From assembly GCA_016287975.1 (NCBI GenBank), contig JAEEXV010000155.1, positions 1 through 28,372 on the forward strand: 28,372 bases of DNA, given 5' to 3'. A model generated the notes under the pieces. It was not told the DNA's origin. It made no database searches and saw only the letters and a program-made list of their open reading frames with translations. Source of the stretch: Lentisphaeria bacterium (GTDB lineage: Bacteria > Verrucomicrobiota > Lentisphaeria > Oligosphaerales > Oligosphaeraceae). This document shows positions 16,164 through 23,383 of the stretch, in pieces (position 1 is the stretch's first letter; every line of letters starts with the position of its first letter). A program made the position numbers and the translations under genes.

Positions 16164-17228
16164 CTATCCATTCTGTTTCCACTGCACTGCGAACCCGACT
16201 GGCGGATGCGCCTCCGACGCCAGCCGCGCATACAGCGACGGCAGCTCCTCGCCCGAAATGACGCCCGACAGGAACGGACGAACCTTCACCCGCCCCGACG
16301 CAAGGAAGTTCAGGAAGACGCGCATGTCCTCCAGCTCCGTCCACGCCTCAGGCGACGACTCCAGCACTGGCCGCGTCATCGTATGCGCACCGATCAGGCG
16401 GACGCCGCGGCGGTGCACATGGCGGTACCAGTCGACGGGCGCGTCCGAGACGCGCGTACATCCCAGCAGCGCGATGCGGCCGTTCCACGCGCAGTTCTCA
16501 AGCGCCTGCACCAGCGCGGCGCACTTGCCCGTGACCTCGACCACCGCCTGCGGGCCGCGCCCGTCCGTCGCCGCGTCCAGTTTCGCGCGGAACTCGGGGT
16601 CGTCTGGCGCCAGCGCCAGATCCGCCCCGAGCGCCAGCGCCTTGCGGCGGCGCTCCTCGTCGAAGTCGACGGCGATGACGGGGCAGGCGCCCGCAAGGCG
16701 CGCGAACTGGACCGCCAGCATCCCCAGCACGCCCAGCCCCTGCACCATCGCGGCCTCCCCCAGACGGATCTCCAGACGCCGCACCGCCAGCATCGGGAAG
16801 GTCGCGATATGGCTGAACGCCGCCTCCGCAGGATCCACGTCTTCAGGCACCTTCACCACCTCCGACGCGGGCATCTTCTGGTGCCAGCCGTGCGGACGCC
16901 AGTGCGTCGCCACGCGGTCCCCCACCGCCAGCGTCGTCCACAGCGGCTCGTTGCGGAAGGGGTCGCTGTGGTGGTGCCAGCGGTGCAGCTGCATCCCAGG
17001 CACCGCGCTGCCCATCTCGACGATGCGCCCGCAGGCGCTGTATCCAGGCGAGCGCGGATACCCTCCTGGAGTGTTCGGCGCGTTGACGTAGTTCGCCAGT
17101 TCCGTGCCCGCGCTGACCGCGCTGTACTCGGTCTCCACGAGCACCTCGTCCTCCGCCAGCGGCCCCGTCTCCCACTCCTGCCACTCCGCCTGCCGCGGCG
17201 CGGAGAAGATCAGCTTCCTGCTCTTCAT
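16164..17228 (-). CDS. Medium-chain dehydrogenase/reductase, zinc-type alcohol dehydrogenase-like
   Basis: A 354-aa cytoplasmic MDR-superfamily oxidoreductase. The N-terminal GroES-like domain has YSAVSAGTEL and PGYSACGRIVEMGSAV, and DRVATHW follows. The coenzyme domain has the Rossmann motif VQGLGVLGMLAVQFARLAG, then VIAVDFDEERR, where the acidic residue after the second strand favours NAD(H). The catalytic zinc Cys of classical alcohol dehydrogenases is replaced by the GTE motif, as in several sugar-dehydrogenase-like MDRs, so zinc use is uncertain. It lies 3 bases after the epimerase-like gene and 10 bases before the Gfo/Idh gene, so the three are probably translated together and act in series on the same substrate. 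Confidence 0.88.
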   Translation of the reverse strand: MKSRKLIFSAPRQAEWQEWETGPLAEDEVLVETEYSAVSAGTELANYVNAPNTPGGYPRSPGYSACGRIVEMGSAVPGMQLHRWHHHSDPFRNEPLWTTLAVGDRVATHWRPHGWHQKMPASEVVKVPEDVDPAEAAFSHIATFPMLAVRRLEIRLGEAAMVQGLGVLGMLAVQFARLAGACPVIAVDFDEERRRKALALGADLALAPDDPEFRAKLDAATDGRGPQAVVEVTGKCAALVQALENCAWNGRIALLGCTRVSDAPVDWYRHVHRRGVRLIGAHTMTRPVLESSPEAWTELEDMRVFLNFLASGRVKVRPFLSGVISGEELPSLYARLASEAHPPVGFAVQWKQNG

Positions 17229-17231
17229 GTC

Positions 17232-18242
17232 CTATTGAATCCCCTTCGACGCCAGGAATCGGTCAATCGCCTCGTTGACTGGCCACGCATAGTCCTTCGG
17301 GCAGCGCCCGATCTCGTATTCGAGCCCCTTGTACAACGGCATCAGGTCGGACTGCTTCCGCCCCGTCGCCGCCAGCACCTTCGTGTTGTCCATCGTGCGG
17401 TCGAACAGGCGGTCATACTCCAACTGCCAGCGCAGCAGCAGTTTGCGCTTCGGGCTGGTGGCGATCATGTCGAGATATTCCTCCGCGTCGATCCACACCG
17501 CCTTGAGGCCGCAGATCTCGCGGTAGTACTCCGCGATCTCGCCCCAGGTGTGGTGCTCGGCGGTCGTGAAGGAGTAGGTCTCGCCCATCGCCTCGGGCTT
17601 CCCCAGCAGCCCCGCGAAGAAGCGCGCCTGGTCGCCCGCCCACGTCATCGTCCCGGGCACATCCTTCGCCTGCGCAGGCAGCGGCACCGACTTGCCCGCG
17701 AAGGCGCGCCCCACCGTGTTCGCCGCCTCCAGCGTCACCAGCTGGTAGCGCATCAGCGAATAGGTGATCGACGGACGCACGATCGTCCAGTTCTTCCGCT
17801 CCAGCGTCGGCAGGATGTTCTCACCGCGCGCCTTGTAGATGCAGTAGTCGTCCGTGTTGCACAGCAGCACGTCGTCCCCCGTGTCCAGAAGGCGCGGCGA
17901 GGTCTCCTTCACGGGATGCTCCTTGTCCGCGTAGACGCGGTAGCTCGACAGGAAGAAGTAGTGCCCGCAGTTGCGCGTCCACTCCAGCATGTCCAGCAGC
18001 CATGGCGACGAGTAGCTGATGAAGTTGATGATGCCGTCGTAGGTGCGCGACTGCAGTTCCGACACCAGCGCCTTGTCCTGCACCACTTCGCCCTTGATGC
18101 GGTTGACATTCGGATGCTCGGGCCCCGCCCCGTCCAGCGACACCGCGTCCACCTGCCAGCCCTGCTCCGCCAGCAGCGGCACCAGATGCTTCCCCATGGC
18201 GCCAGACGACCCCAGCACCAGAACCTTTCCTTTCACGCTCAT
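17232..18242 (-). CDS. NAD-dependent epimerase/dehydratase-like protein (extended SDR)
   Basis: A 336-aa extended short-chain dehydrogenase. The N-terminal GKVLVLGSSGAMGKHLVPL is a GxxGxxG-type dinucleotide loop. FISYSSPWLLDML, FFLSSYRVYAD (the strand with the catalytic Ser) and YCIYKARGE (the YxxxK motif) place it with sugar-nucleotide epimerases and dehydratases or atypical relatives. VRPSITYSL and the late WAGDQARFFAGLLG fit the substrate region. AAGGAG precedes the ATG. The gene follows the large secreted protein by 68 bases, a gap that holds a small hairpin, and is 3 bases from the MDR gene. It may work on the free or modified sugar released by the secreted enzymes. The exact reaction is unknown. 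Confidence 0.88.
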   Translation of the reverse strand: MSVKGKVLVLGSSGAMGKHLVPLLAEQGWQVDAVSLDGAGPEHPNVNRIKGEVVQDKALVSELQSRTYDGIINFISYSSPWLLDMLEWTRNCGHYFFLSSYRVYADKEHPVKETSPRLLDTGDDVLLCNTDDYCIYKARGENILPTLERKNWTIVRPSITYSLMRYQLVTLEAANTVGRAFAGKSVPLPAQAKDVPGTMTWAGDQARFFAGLLGKPEAMGETYSFTTAEHHTWGEIAEYYREICGLKAVWIDAEEYLDMIATSPKRKLLLRWQLEYDRLFDRTMDNTKVLAATGRKQSDLMPLYKGLEYEIGRCPKDYAWPVNEAIDRFLASKGIQ

Positions 18243-18270
18243 CGTTCACTTCTCCTTGTTGCTTTGCTTG

Positions 18271-18284
18271 CGGGCTTCCGCCCG
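18271..18284 (-). repeat. Small hairpin in the gap before the epimerase-like gene
   Basis: CGGGC (18271-18275) and GCCCG (18280-18284) form a 5-bp stem with a four-base loop (GGAA on the transcript). It lies 26 bases after the stop of the secreted-protein gene. There is no T-tract. It may stabilise or process the mRNA between the exported enzyme and the cytoplasmic genes. Confidence 0.4.
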
Positions 18285-18310
18285 TTTCCCTTCAGTCTCT
18301 GCATTCATCT

Positions 18311-21223
18311 TCACTGCCGATTCCCAGGCAGCACGAAATCCCAGACGGCGAGGTCGGTCTTCTCGCCGACGCGACGGCACTCGTCCTGGAAGAAGGCGGT
18401 CCAGCCCTGGGGATCCAGCGCCGCGTCGGAGCAGCCGAAGGGCTGCGCCGCGAAGAAGAGCACCGTGCCCTGGCCCAGGCGCCGCTCGACGGCGGCGGGC
18501 CGACCGTCTGGATAGCGCGCGACGACCGCCGTCTCCGCCTCCGTGAAGTCGAAGGCGTCGACCTTGCCAGTTTCGCGCCCCAGGTTCGCGGCCGCCGCGA
18601 GCGGCAGTTCCGCCTTGCCGTAGGCCAGCGGGGTCGAGATCGCCGTGCGCTCCTTCACCGCCCCCGTCAGCAGCGCGCGCTCGGGCACCGCCGTCCCGTC
18701 GATGTTCCAGCTCCAGACGGTCGGGTCGAAGACCACCAGCCGCCCGCCGCCGCGCACGAACGCCAGAATCCGCGCCGTCGTCGCGGGATCCGTGTAGCGC
18801 ATGCGGGGGACATAGAGGACGGCGATGCCGTCCAGCGTATGGACGCCGTTCGCGAGGCCAGTCGGGGAGACGAAGCGGAAGTTCGCCTTCACGTGCTCGC
18901 CCAAAAGCGCATAGACGGTGTAGGCGGCGTGCGCCACGCGGTCGTCCAGCCCCCAGCGGTCGTAGTCGCTGTAGAGGATGGCGCTTTTCGTCTCCCGCGG
19001 CAGCGGCAGCCGCCGCAGGGAATGGAGTTCACCGCAGAGGCGCTCCAGTTCCGCATAGCCGTCGGGCATGGTGATCTTGGCGGGTCCCGACTCGTACCAT
19101 CGGAAATGCACGGCGCCGTTCTTGATGGCCTGGGAGGCCCATTCGCGCATCTCGGCGGGCGTCGGGCGGCCGCCGTGGTAGATGAAGCCCTGGAGGGTGG
19201 CGCGGGTGCGGCTGCGGCAGGCCAGGTCGTGCAGCAGCTTCACCGAGAAGCCAGTGTGGTAGATGGCGCGCCCCATCCCCGCGGAACTCTTCGCGCTGGT
19301 GGGATACGGGTCGCAGCCGATCTCCTGCGTCAACGGCGTCATCTGCGCCAGGTCGACCTCGCAGACGCCGCCGCAGGTGTTGCGGTTGAAGCCCTGGAAC
19401 GGCAGCGTCGGATCCACCGCGCGCACCGCCGCCGCCACCACCTTCAGGTATTCGGCGAAACGGTTGTTCCAGTAGCGCCAGAAGGCAATGCGACGGAAGG
19501 GGGTGTCCGCGTCGGGCGTCCCCCCGAAGTCATGCAGGCCGTATTTGCCGAAGCCCGTCTCGCGCTTCACGCGGGCGTCCACTTCATCCAGCGCCGCCGC
19601 AATGCCTGGATTCTCCTTGCGGTTGTAGATGAGCCGCACCTGGTTGGTCGGCTCGTCGGCGCCCTCCACGCACCCCACCAGCGCACGCTGGCCAGGCACG
19701 GCGCAGAACCTCCGCACCGCCTCGACCTGGTCCAGCGTCGCCTTCAGGTATTCGGGAGTGCCGTATTCCACGAAGTTTCCGCAGAAGAGCGGGCAGCGGT
19801 ATTTTCGGATGGCCGCACGGGAGACGGAGGAGTTGTAGATGGCGTACTCGAAGACCATGCCGAACTCCTGGTTCAGCCGCAGCAGCTCCTTCATGCCGCC
19901 CGCCACGCGCCCCCGCAGCGGCGCCCACGGCAGTTTCGGCCCCCAGGAGCCGAGTTTCGCATGGCGCTCCAGGATCTCGCGCTGCCTCTCGGGCGTGAAC
20001 TGCGCCTGCAGCGCCGCTGGATAGTCGCTCTGGTAATAGTGGTGCCGCCCCGCCACCACCACATAGCCGCCCGCCTCCGACGACAGCAGCTCCGCCCCCG
20101 CCTGCCGCGCGCGCTTCGGTACGAAGCCCGCCGTCTCCAACTTGCGGTAGCGCACGATCTCCGGCTTCGCCCCGAAGCTCGCCCGCGCGAACTTCGGCAC
20201 GTCGTTGAGATTGCCAGCGAACGCATTCCACTGGCTGGCCTCGTTGCCGCCGATCCGCTTGCGCGTGAAGTTCATCGTCAGCACCTCGGGCGGCGCCGCA
20301 AAGCCCAGCGTCCGCCACGGGATCACCATCGCCGCCTCCCAGGAATCCGAATTGCGCCAGGTCTCGGAGCGCCACTCGCCGTCCCACCGCTTGTCCGCGC
20401 GGTACGGGTCGCCCGCCTGCGCCTGCTTCAGCGCCGCGTCGAACTGCACGTTCGCCGCGTTCACGATGAACTGCCAGCCAACGTTGCGGTCAGGGTCGAA
20501 GAGGAAGAGTTCCACGTCGTCGTCTCTCCACAGCGCGCCGTCCCGCTCCTTCACCGACGCCTTCAGAAAATCCATCGCGGGCTCGTTGCAGATGGTGCCC
20601 ACATAGAGGTTCGCGTCGTCGAAGGCCACCCGCACCCGAGTCTGCGCATTCGCCGCGCCGCCCCCCGCCGCAATGTAGAAATGGCGCAGCTCCGCCGCGC
20701 CCCGCCAGGACGACGGCTTCCCCGAGACCGCCCGCCGCGCAAGGGCGACCCGATCGGGGATGAACTCGTATTTCAGCGACTGGATCTCGAACTCCGACGG
20801 CTTGCCCGCGATGCCGATGGTGAACTGCGCCCCGACGGCCGACGACGGGACCTCGTAGGTCAGCGCCGCCGTCGCGAAGTCGCGGTGCATCGGCAGTTCC
20901 CGCGCAGGCCCGCGCCCCGCGCTGCCGTTGCCTCCCTTCTGCGTCCTGAAGTTCATCCCGAACTTCAGCGAGGTCCCCTCCGAGCAACGATACGCCAGCA
21001 ACAGCGTCACCGCCGCCGTCCCCTCGGGCAGGCGGAGGCTGCCATACAGGCACGGCGTCTTCGTCCCGCCCCCGTCGTGGCGGAAGCGAGTGCCCTGGTA
21101 GCACGGCTGGAACTCCTTCGGATAGGGCGTCAGACGCCTCACTGGATACTCGGCCCCCGCCAGCGCCAGCGCCGCCAGGAGCCCCATCGCCATCCACCAT
21201 CTCTGCATCCGCGGCATCTCCAT
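18311..21223 (-). CDS. Secreted CBM9-like/TIM-barrel glycoside hydrolase-like protein (970 aa)
   Basis: The N-terminus has a signal peptide (RWWMAMGLLAALALAGA), so the protein is exported. Residues about 170-345 look like a CBM9-type carbohydrate-binding domain (VAFDDANLYVGTICNE, DDDVELFLFDP, AAMVIPWRTLGF). Residues about 390-720 are barrel-like, with EFGMVFEYAIYN, VEGADEPTNQ (an acidic pair as often seen in active sites of such barrels) and EIGCDPYPTS. Residues about 745-850 resemble the class I glutamine-amidotransferase-like trimerisation domain of GH42 beta-galactosidases (VLYVPRMRY, LAFVRGGGRLVVFDP). It starts one base after the quinone-reductase-like stop. A downstream ATG at MQRWW with GGAG nine bases ahead is a possible alternative. 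The enzyme class and substrate are not certain. Confidence 0.82.
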   Translation of the reverse strand: MEMPRMQRWWMAMGLLAALALAGAEYPVRRLTPYPKEFQPCYQGTRFRHDGGGTKTPCLYGSLRLPEGTAAVTLLLAYRCSEGTSLKFGMNFRTQKGGNGSAGRGPARELPMHRDFATAALTYEVPSSAVGAQFTIGIAGKPSEFEIQSLKYEFIPDRVALARRAVSGKPSSWRGAAELRHFYIAAGGGAANAQTRVRVAFDDANLYVGTICNEPAMDFLKASVKERDGALWRDDDVELFLFDPDRNVGWQFIVNAANVQFDAALKQAQAGDPYRADKRWDGEWRSETWRNSDSWEAAMVIPWRTLGFAAPPEVLTMNFTRKRIGGNEASQWNAFAGNLNDVPKFARASFGAKPEIVRYRKLETAGFVPKRARQAGAELLSSEAGGYVVVAGRHHYYQSDYPAALQAQFTPERQREILERHAKLGSWGPKLPWAPLRGRVAGGMKELLRLNQEFGMVFEYAIYNSSVSRAAIRKYRCPLFCGNFVEYGTPEYLKATLDQVEAVRRFCAVPGQRALVGCVEGADEPTNQVRLIYNRKENPGIAAALDEVDARVKRETGFGKYGLHDFGGTPDADTPFRRIAFWRYWNNRFAEYLKVVAAAVRAVDPTLPFQGFNRNTCGGVCEVDLAQMTPLTQEIGCDPYPTSAKSSAGMGRAIYHTGFSVKLLHDLACRSRTRATLQGFIYHGGRPTPAEMREWASQAIKNGAVHFRWYESGPAKITMPDGYAELERLCGELHSLRRLPLPRETKSAILYSDYDRWGLDDRVAHAAYTVYALLGEHVKANFRFVSPTGLANGVHTLDGIAVLYVPRMRYTDPATTARILAFVRGGGRLVVFDPTVWSWNIDGTAVPERALLTGAVKERTAISTPLAYGKAELPLAAAANLGRETGKVDAFDFTEAETAVVARYPDGRPAAVERRLGQGTVLFFAAQPFGCSDAALDPQGWTAFFQDECRRVGEKTDLAVWDFVLPGNRQ

Positions 21224-21224
21224 G

Positions 21225-22184
21225 TTATTCGCACGTCAGCAACACCTTGCCCGCATTCGCATGGGAGCGGAGCACCGCATGCGCGGCATTCGCCTCCGAC
21301 ATCGGGAAGACCGCGTGGATGCGCCGACGGATGCGGCCGTCCTCGATCGCGGGCCACACATTCGCCTCCAGCTCCCGCAGGATCCGCGCCTTCATCTCCT
21401 CGGGACGGCTCCGCAGTGTGATCCCCGTGATGGTCAGGTTGCGCTTGTACATCGCCGCCAGCGGAATCGGGCTGGTCGGGCCGCCCATGCACGCCACCAG
21501 GATCCAACGCGCCCCCACGTTCATCTTGTCGATGCACGTCTCCAGATAGGTCCCGACGCAGTCCACCGCCACGTCCGCGGGATGCTCGGCCAGCGCCTCA
21601 TGCAGCGGCTGCCGACGGTGGTTGACCACCACCTCCGCGCCGAACTCGCGGACGATCGCCTCCTTCTCCGGCGTGCCCGCCGTCGCTATCACGCTGGCCC
21701 CGTAGAGATGCGCCAGCTGGATCATCGCCAGCCCCAGGCCGCTCGCCCCCGCGACCACCAGCACCCGTTCGCCAGGCTTCACCCCAGCCGTGAACTTCAG
21801 ATCCAGGCACGCCGTCGCGAAGACCTCTGGCAGCGCCGCCGCCTCCGCCAGCGGAACTCCCTTCGGCACCCGCATCAAAAGACCCTCGGGAATCACCGAA
21901 TACTCCGCATAGCCCCCGCCACCCAGCAGCGCGCACACCTCGTCCCCCGCCTTCCACCGACCCGAGCAGCCCTCCCCGACCGCCTCGACCCGACCCGACA
22001 TCTCCAAACCAGGCCACGTCGGCCACCCAGGCGGCGGCGGATAGTTCCCGTCGCACTGCATCAAGTCCGCGCGGTTCACCGCCGACGCGCATGTCTTCAC
22101 CAGGACCTGCCCCCGCCCAGGAGACGGCTTCGCGACTTCCTGCCACGACATCTCACCCTTCCCGACGATCAACGCTGCCTTCAT
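21225..22184 (-). CDS. NAD(P)H quinone oxidoreductase-like MDR (QOR/PIG3 type)
   Basis: A 319-aa MDR without zinc ligands, resembling the quinone oxidoreductase/PIG3 group. SAVNRADLMQCDGNYPPPPG is the hallmark N-terminal segment of that group. It is followed by GLEMSGRVEAVGEG, GDEVCALLGGGGYAEY and the coenzyme loop VVAGASGLGLAMIQLA. GRWKAGDE and LLTCE at the end fit the family length of about 325. The ATG at 22184 with AAGGGA upstream is chosen over the frame start at 22277, since that extension would span the promoter at 22242-22270. It is the first gene of the minus arm of locus B, so it may be directly controlled by the LacI protein encoded opposite it. A redox role in sugar or aldehyde handling is likely. 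Confidence 0.9.
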   Translation of the reverse strand: MKAALIVGKGEMSWQEVAKPSPGRGQVLVKTCASAVNRADLMQCDGNYPPPPGWPTWPGLEMSGRVEAVGEGCSGRWKAGDEVCALLGGGGYAEYSVIPEGLLMRVPKGVPLAEAAALPEVFATACLDLKFTAGVKPGERVLVVAGASGLGLAMIQLAHLYGASVIATAGTPEKEAIVREFGAEVVVNHRRQPLHEALAEHPADVAVDCVGTYLETCIDKMNVGARWILVACMGGPTSPIPLAAMYKRNLTITGITLRSRPEEMKARILRELEANVWPAIEDGRIRRRIHAVFPMSEANAAHAVLRSHANAGKVLLTCE

Positions 22185-22227
22185 CGATTCCCTTTGCTCC
22201 TTTGCATTGTGATTCCTAAAACAAAAA

Positions 22228-22241
22228 CGAAACCGCTTCCA
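22228..22241. promoter_or_regulatory. Candidate LacI-family operator
   Basis: CGAAACCGCTTCCA matches the LacI/CcpA-type consensus TGWNANCGNTNWCA at all but two positions, with the central CG. It sits immediately next to the -10 box of the minus-strand promoter and would cover its transcription start. It is 144 bases from a divergently transcribed lacI-type gene, the usual arrangement for a local repressor. Confidence 0.6.
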
Positions 22242-22270
22242 AATATAACCCCGCTCCCAAACCATTCCAA
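22242..22270 (-). promoter_or_regulatory. Sigma70-type promoter of the locus B minus operon
   Basis: On the minus strand TTGGAA (22270-22265) is followed after 17 bases by TATATT (22247-22242). The candidate LacI operator starts directly after the -10 box. The leader to the ATG at 22184 is about 50 bases. Confidence 0.65.
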
Positions 22271-22300
22271 ACAACACCTGTCTTTTTCCCGAAAATCATC

Positions 22301-22354
22301 ATGAGAACATTTCGATTGTTGCATTATATTCCCTAAACGACATGCAAAATTGCA
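22301..22354 (+). promoter_or_regulatory. Weak candidate promoter and inverted repeat ahead of the lacI-type gene
   Basis: TATATT (22325-22330) is a fair -10 box, but the best -35 at the right distance (ATGAGA, 22301-22306, 18-base spacing) is poor, as expected for an activated or weak promoter. Downstream, TGCAA (22343-22347) and TTGCA (22350-22354) form a short inverted repeat that could be an operator. Support is limited. Confidence 0.35.
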
Positions 22355-22384
22355 CAGGAATCCCGCCATACCACCGCCACTGCC

Positions 22385-23341
22385 ATGAATCTGAAGCAAA
22401 TCGCCACCGAACTCGGGCTTTCCGTCTCCACCGTTTCACGGGTCTTCAGCAACCATCCGAAGATCAGCGAGGAGGTGCGCGGGCGGGTGCTGGCGCTGGC
22501 GCGGAAGCACCACTACCATCCGCGGCTGGCGCCAAAGCAGCGCAACGTCGTGGTGCTGATGCCGTACAACGCGAGTTATCCCGTGCCGTGCTGCGTGGAG
22601 ATGCTGCTGCTGGCGATGACGCGTGAACTGCCCAGCCATGGCTTCCGCCTGGAGATCCTGCCGATGGACAACCAGGAGCGCCTGAGCCAGATCCAGTTCT
22701 GCGGCGCCGTCGCATTGGGCGCCGAGCCCGCCGCCTTCCACGGCTGGGGGCAGCGGTTCCTGCAGCCGCTCGTGCTCGTCGACCGCTTCATGCCCGCGCC
22801 CGAACGGGGCGTCCACACCGTGCGCTCCGACGAGGCCGCGGGCATGGCCCTCGCCATCGACGCCCTCCACGCCGCAGGCCGCCGCCACATCGGCTGCATC
22901 GTGCACGGACACTGCGGCGTCGGCAACGCCGACGTGCGCGCGGAAGGCATCCGAAAGGCCCTCCGCACCCACGCCCTCTCCGCCAGCGACGCCTTCATCC
23001 GCCTCTGCGACGACCATGAATATCTGGAGCAGATCGGGCAGCTCCTCGCCCTCGGCATCGACGGCCTCTTCTGCCCTGGCGGCGCAGGCGGCATCCTCGC
23101 CGCCCACGCGCTCGCCCTCTTCAACCGACGCATCCCCCAGGACATCTCCCTCGTCGCCTCGGAACTCCACTACTTCTCCGCCTACGGCACCCCGCCACAG
23201 ACCACCATCACCCAGGACTACCCTGCCGTCGCCAAGGCCACCGCGCGGCTCCTCGAAGCCGCCGTCACCTCACCCCTGCCCCCCCAGGACATCGTCCTCC
23301 CATATCTCCTCCTAAACCGACAGAGCGTGACCCCCGTCTGA
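22385..23341 (+). CDS. LacI-family transcriptional regulator
   Basis: A 318-aa regulator. Residues 2-22 are a textbook LacI helix-turn-helix (LKQIATELGLSVSTVSRVF), then NHPKISEEVRGRVLALA and a hinge region with HYHPRLA. The C-terminal part is the periplasmic-binding-protein-like sensor (VVVLMPYNASYP, VDRFMPAP, GRRHIGCIVHG, GIDGLFCPGGAGG, PPQTTITQDY). This ordering suggests a sugar ligand. It is divergent from the five-gene minus operon and heads the plus operon, with a LacI-type operator between them, so it probably controls both arms. The length is slightly short for the family (330-340) because the loop after the hinge is compact. No Shine-Dalgarno sequence is evident. Confidence 0.93.
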   Translation: MNLKQIATELGLSVSTVSRVFSNHPKISEEVRGRVLALARKHHYHPRLAPKQRNVVVLMPYNASYPVPCCVEMLLLAMTRELPSHGFRLEILPMDNQERLSQIQFCGAVALGAEPAAFHGWGQRFLQPLVLVDRFMPAPERGVHTVRSDEAAGMALAIDALHAAGRRHIGCIVHGHCGVGNADVRAEGIRKALRTHALSASDAFIRLCDDHEYLEQIGQLLALGIDGLFCPGGAGGILAAHALALFNRRIPQDISLVASELHYFSAYGTPPQTTITQDYPAVAKATARLLEAAVTSPLPPQDIVLPYLLLNRQSVTPV

Positions 23342-23349
23342 AAAGACGG
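23334..23349 (+). repeat. Hairpin overlapping the stop codon of the lacI-type gene
   Basis: CCGTCT (23334-23339) and AGACGG (23344-23349) flank a GAAA tetraloop and span the TGA. There is no T-run, so transcription can continue into the secreted enzyme gene 35 bases later. It may lower read-through or stabilise the upstream part. Confidence 0.45.
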
Positions 23350-23383
23350 AGTTCCAGACTGCCGTCCTCAAAAGTCAATCGCC

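Noticed and set aside
16152..18515. A 787-aa plus-strand frame opposite the MDR and SDR genes
   Set aside because: It is Arg/His/Gln-rich with no motif, and it lies opposite two well-supported dehydrogenases.
22185..22277. N-terminal extension of the quinone-reductase-like protein to 350 aa
   Set aside because: It covers the promoter and operator and has no family similarity; the ATG at 22184 has a good ribosome-binding site.
22306..22320. Second LacI operator (aacatttcgattgtt)
   Set aside because: The half-sites are offset by one base around the central CG and match the consensus poorly.
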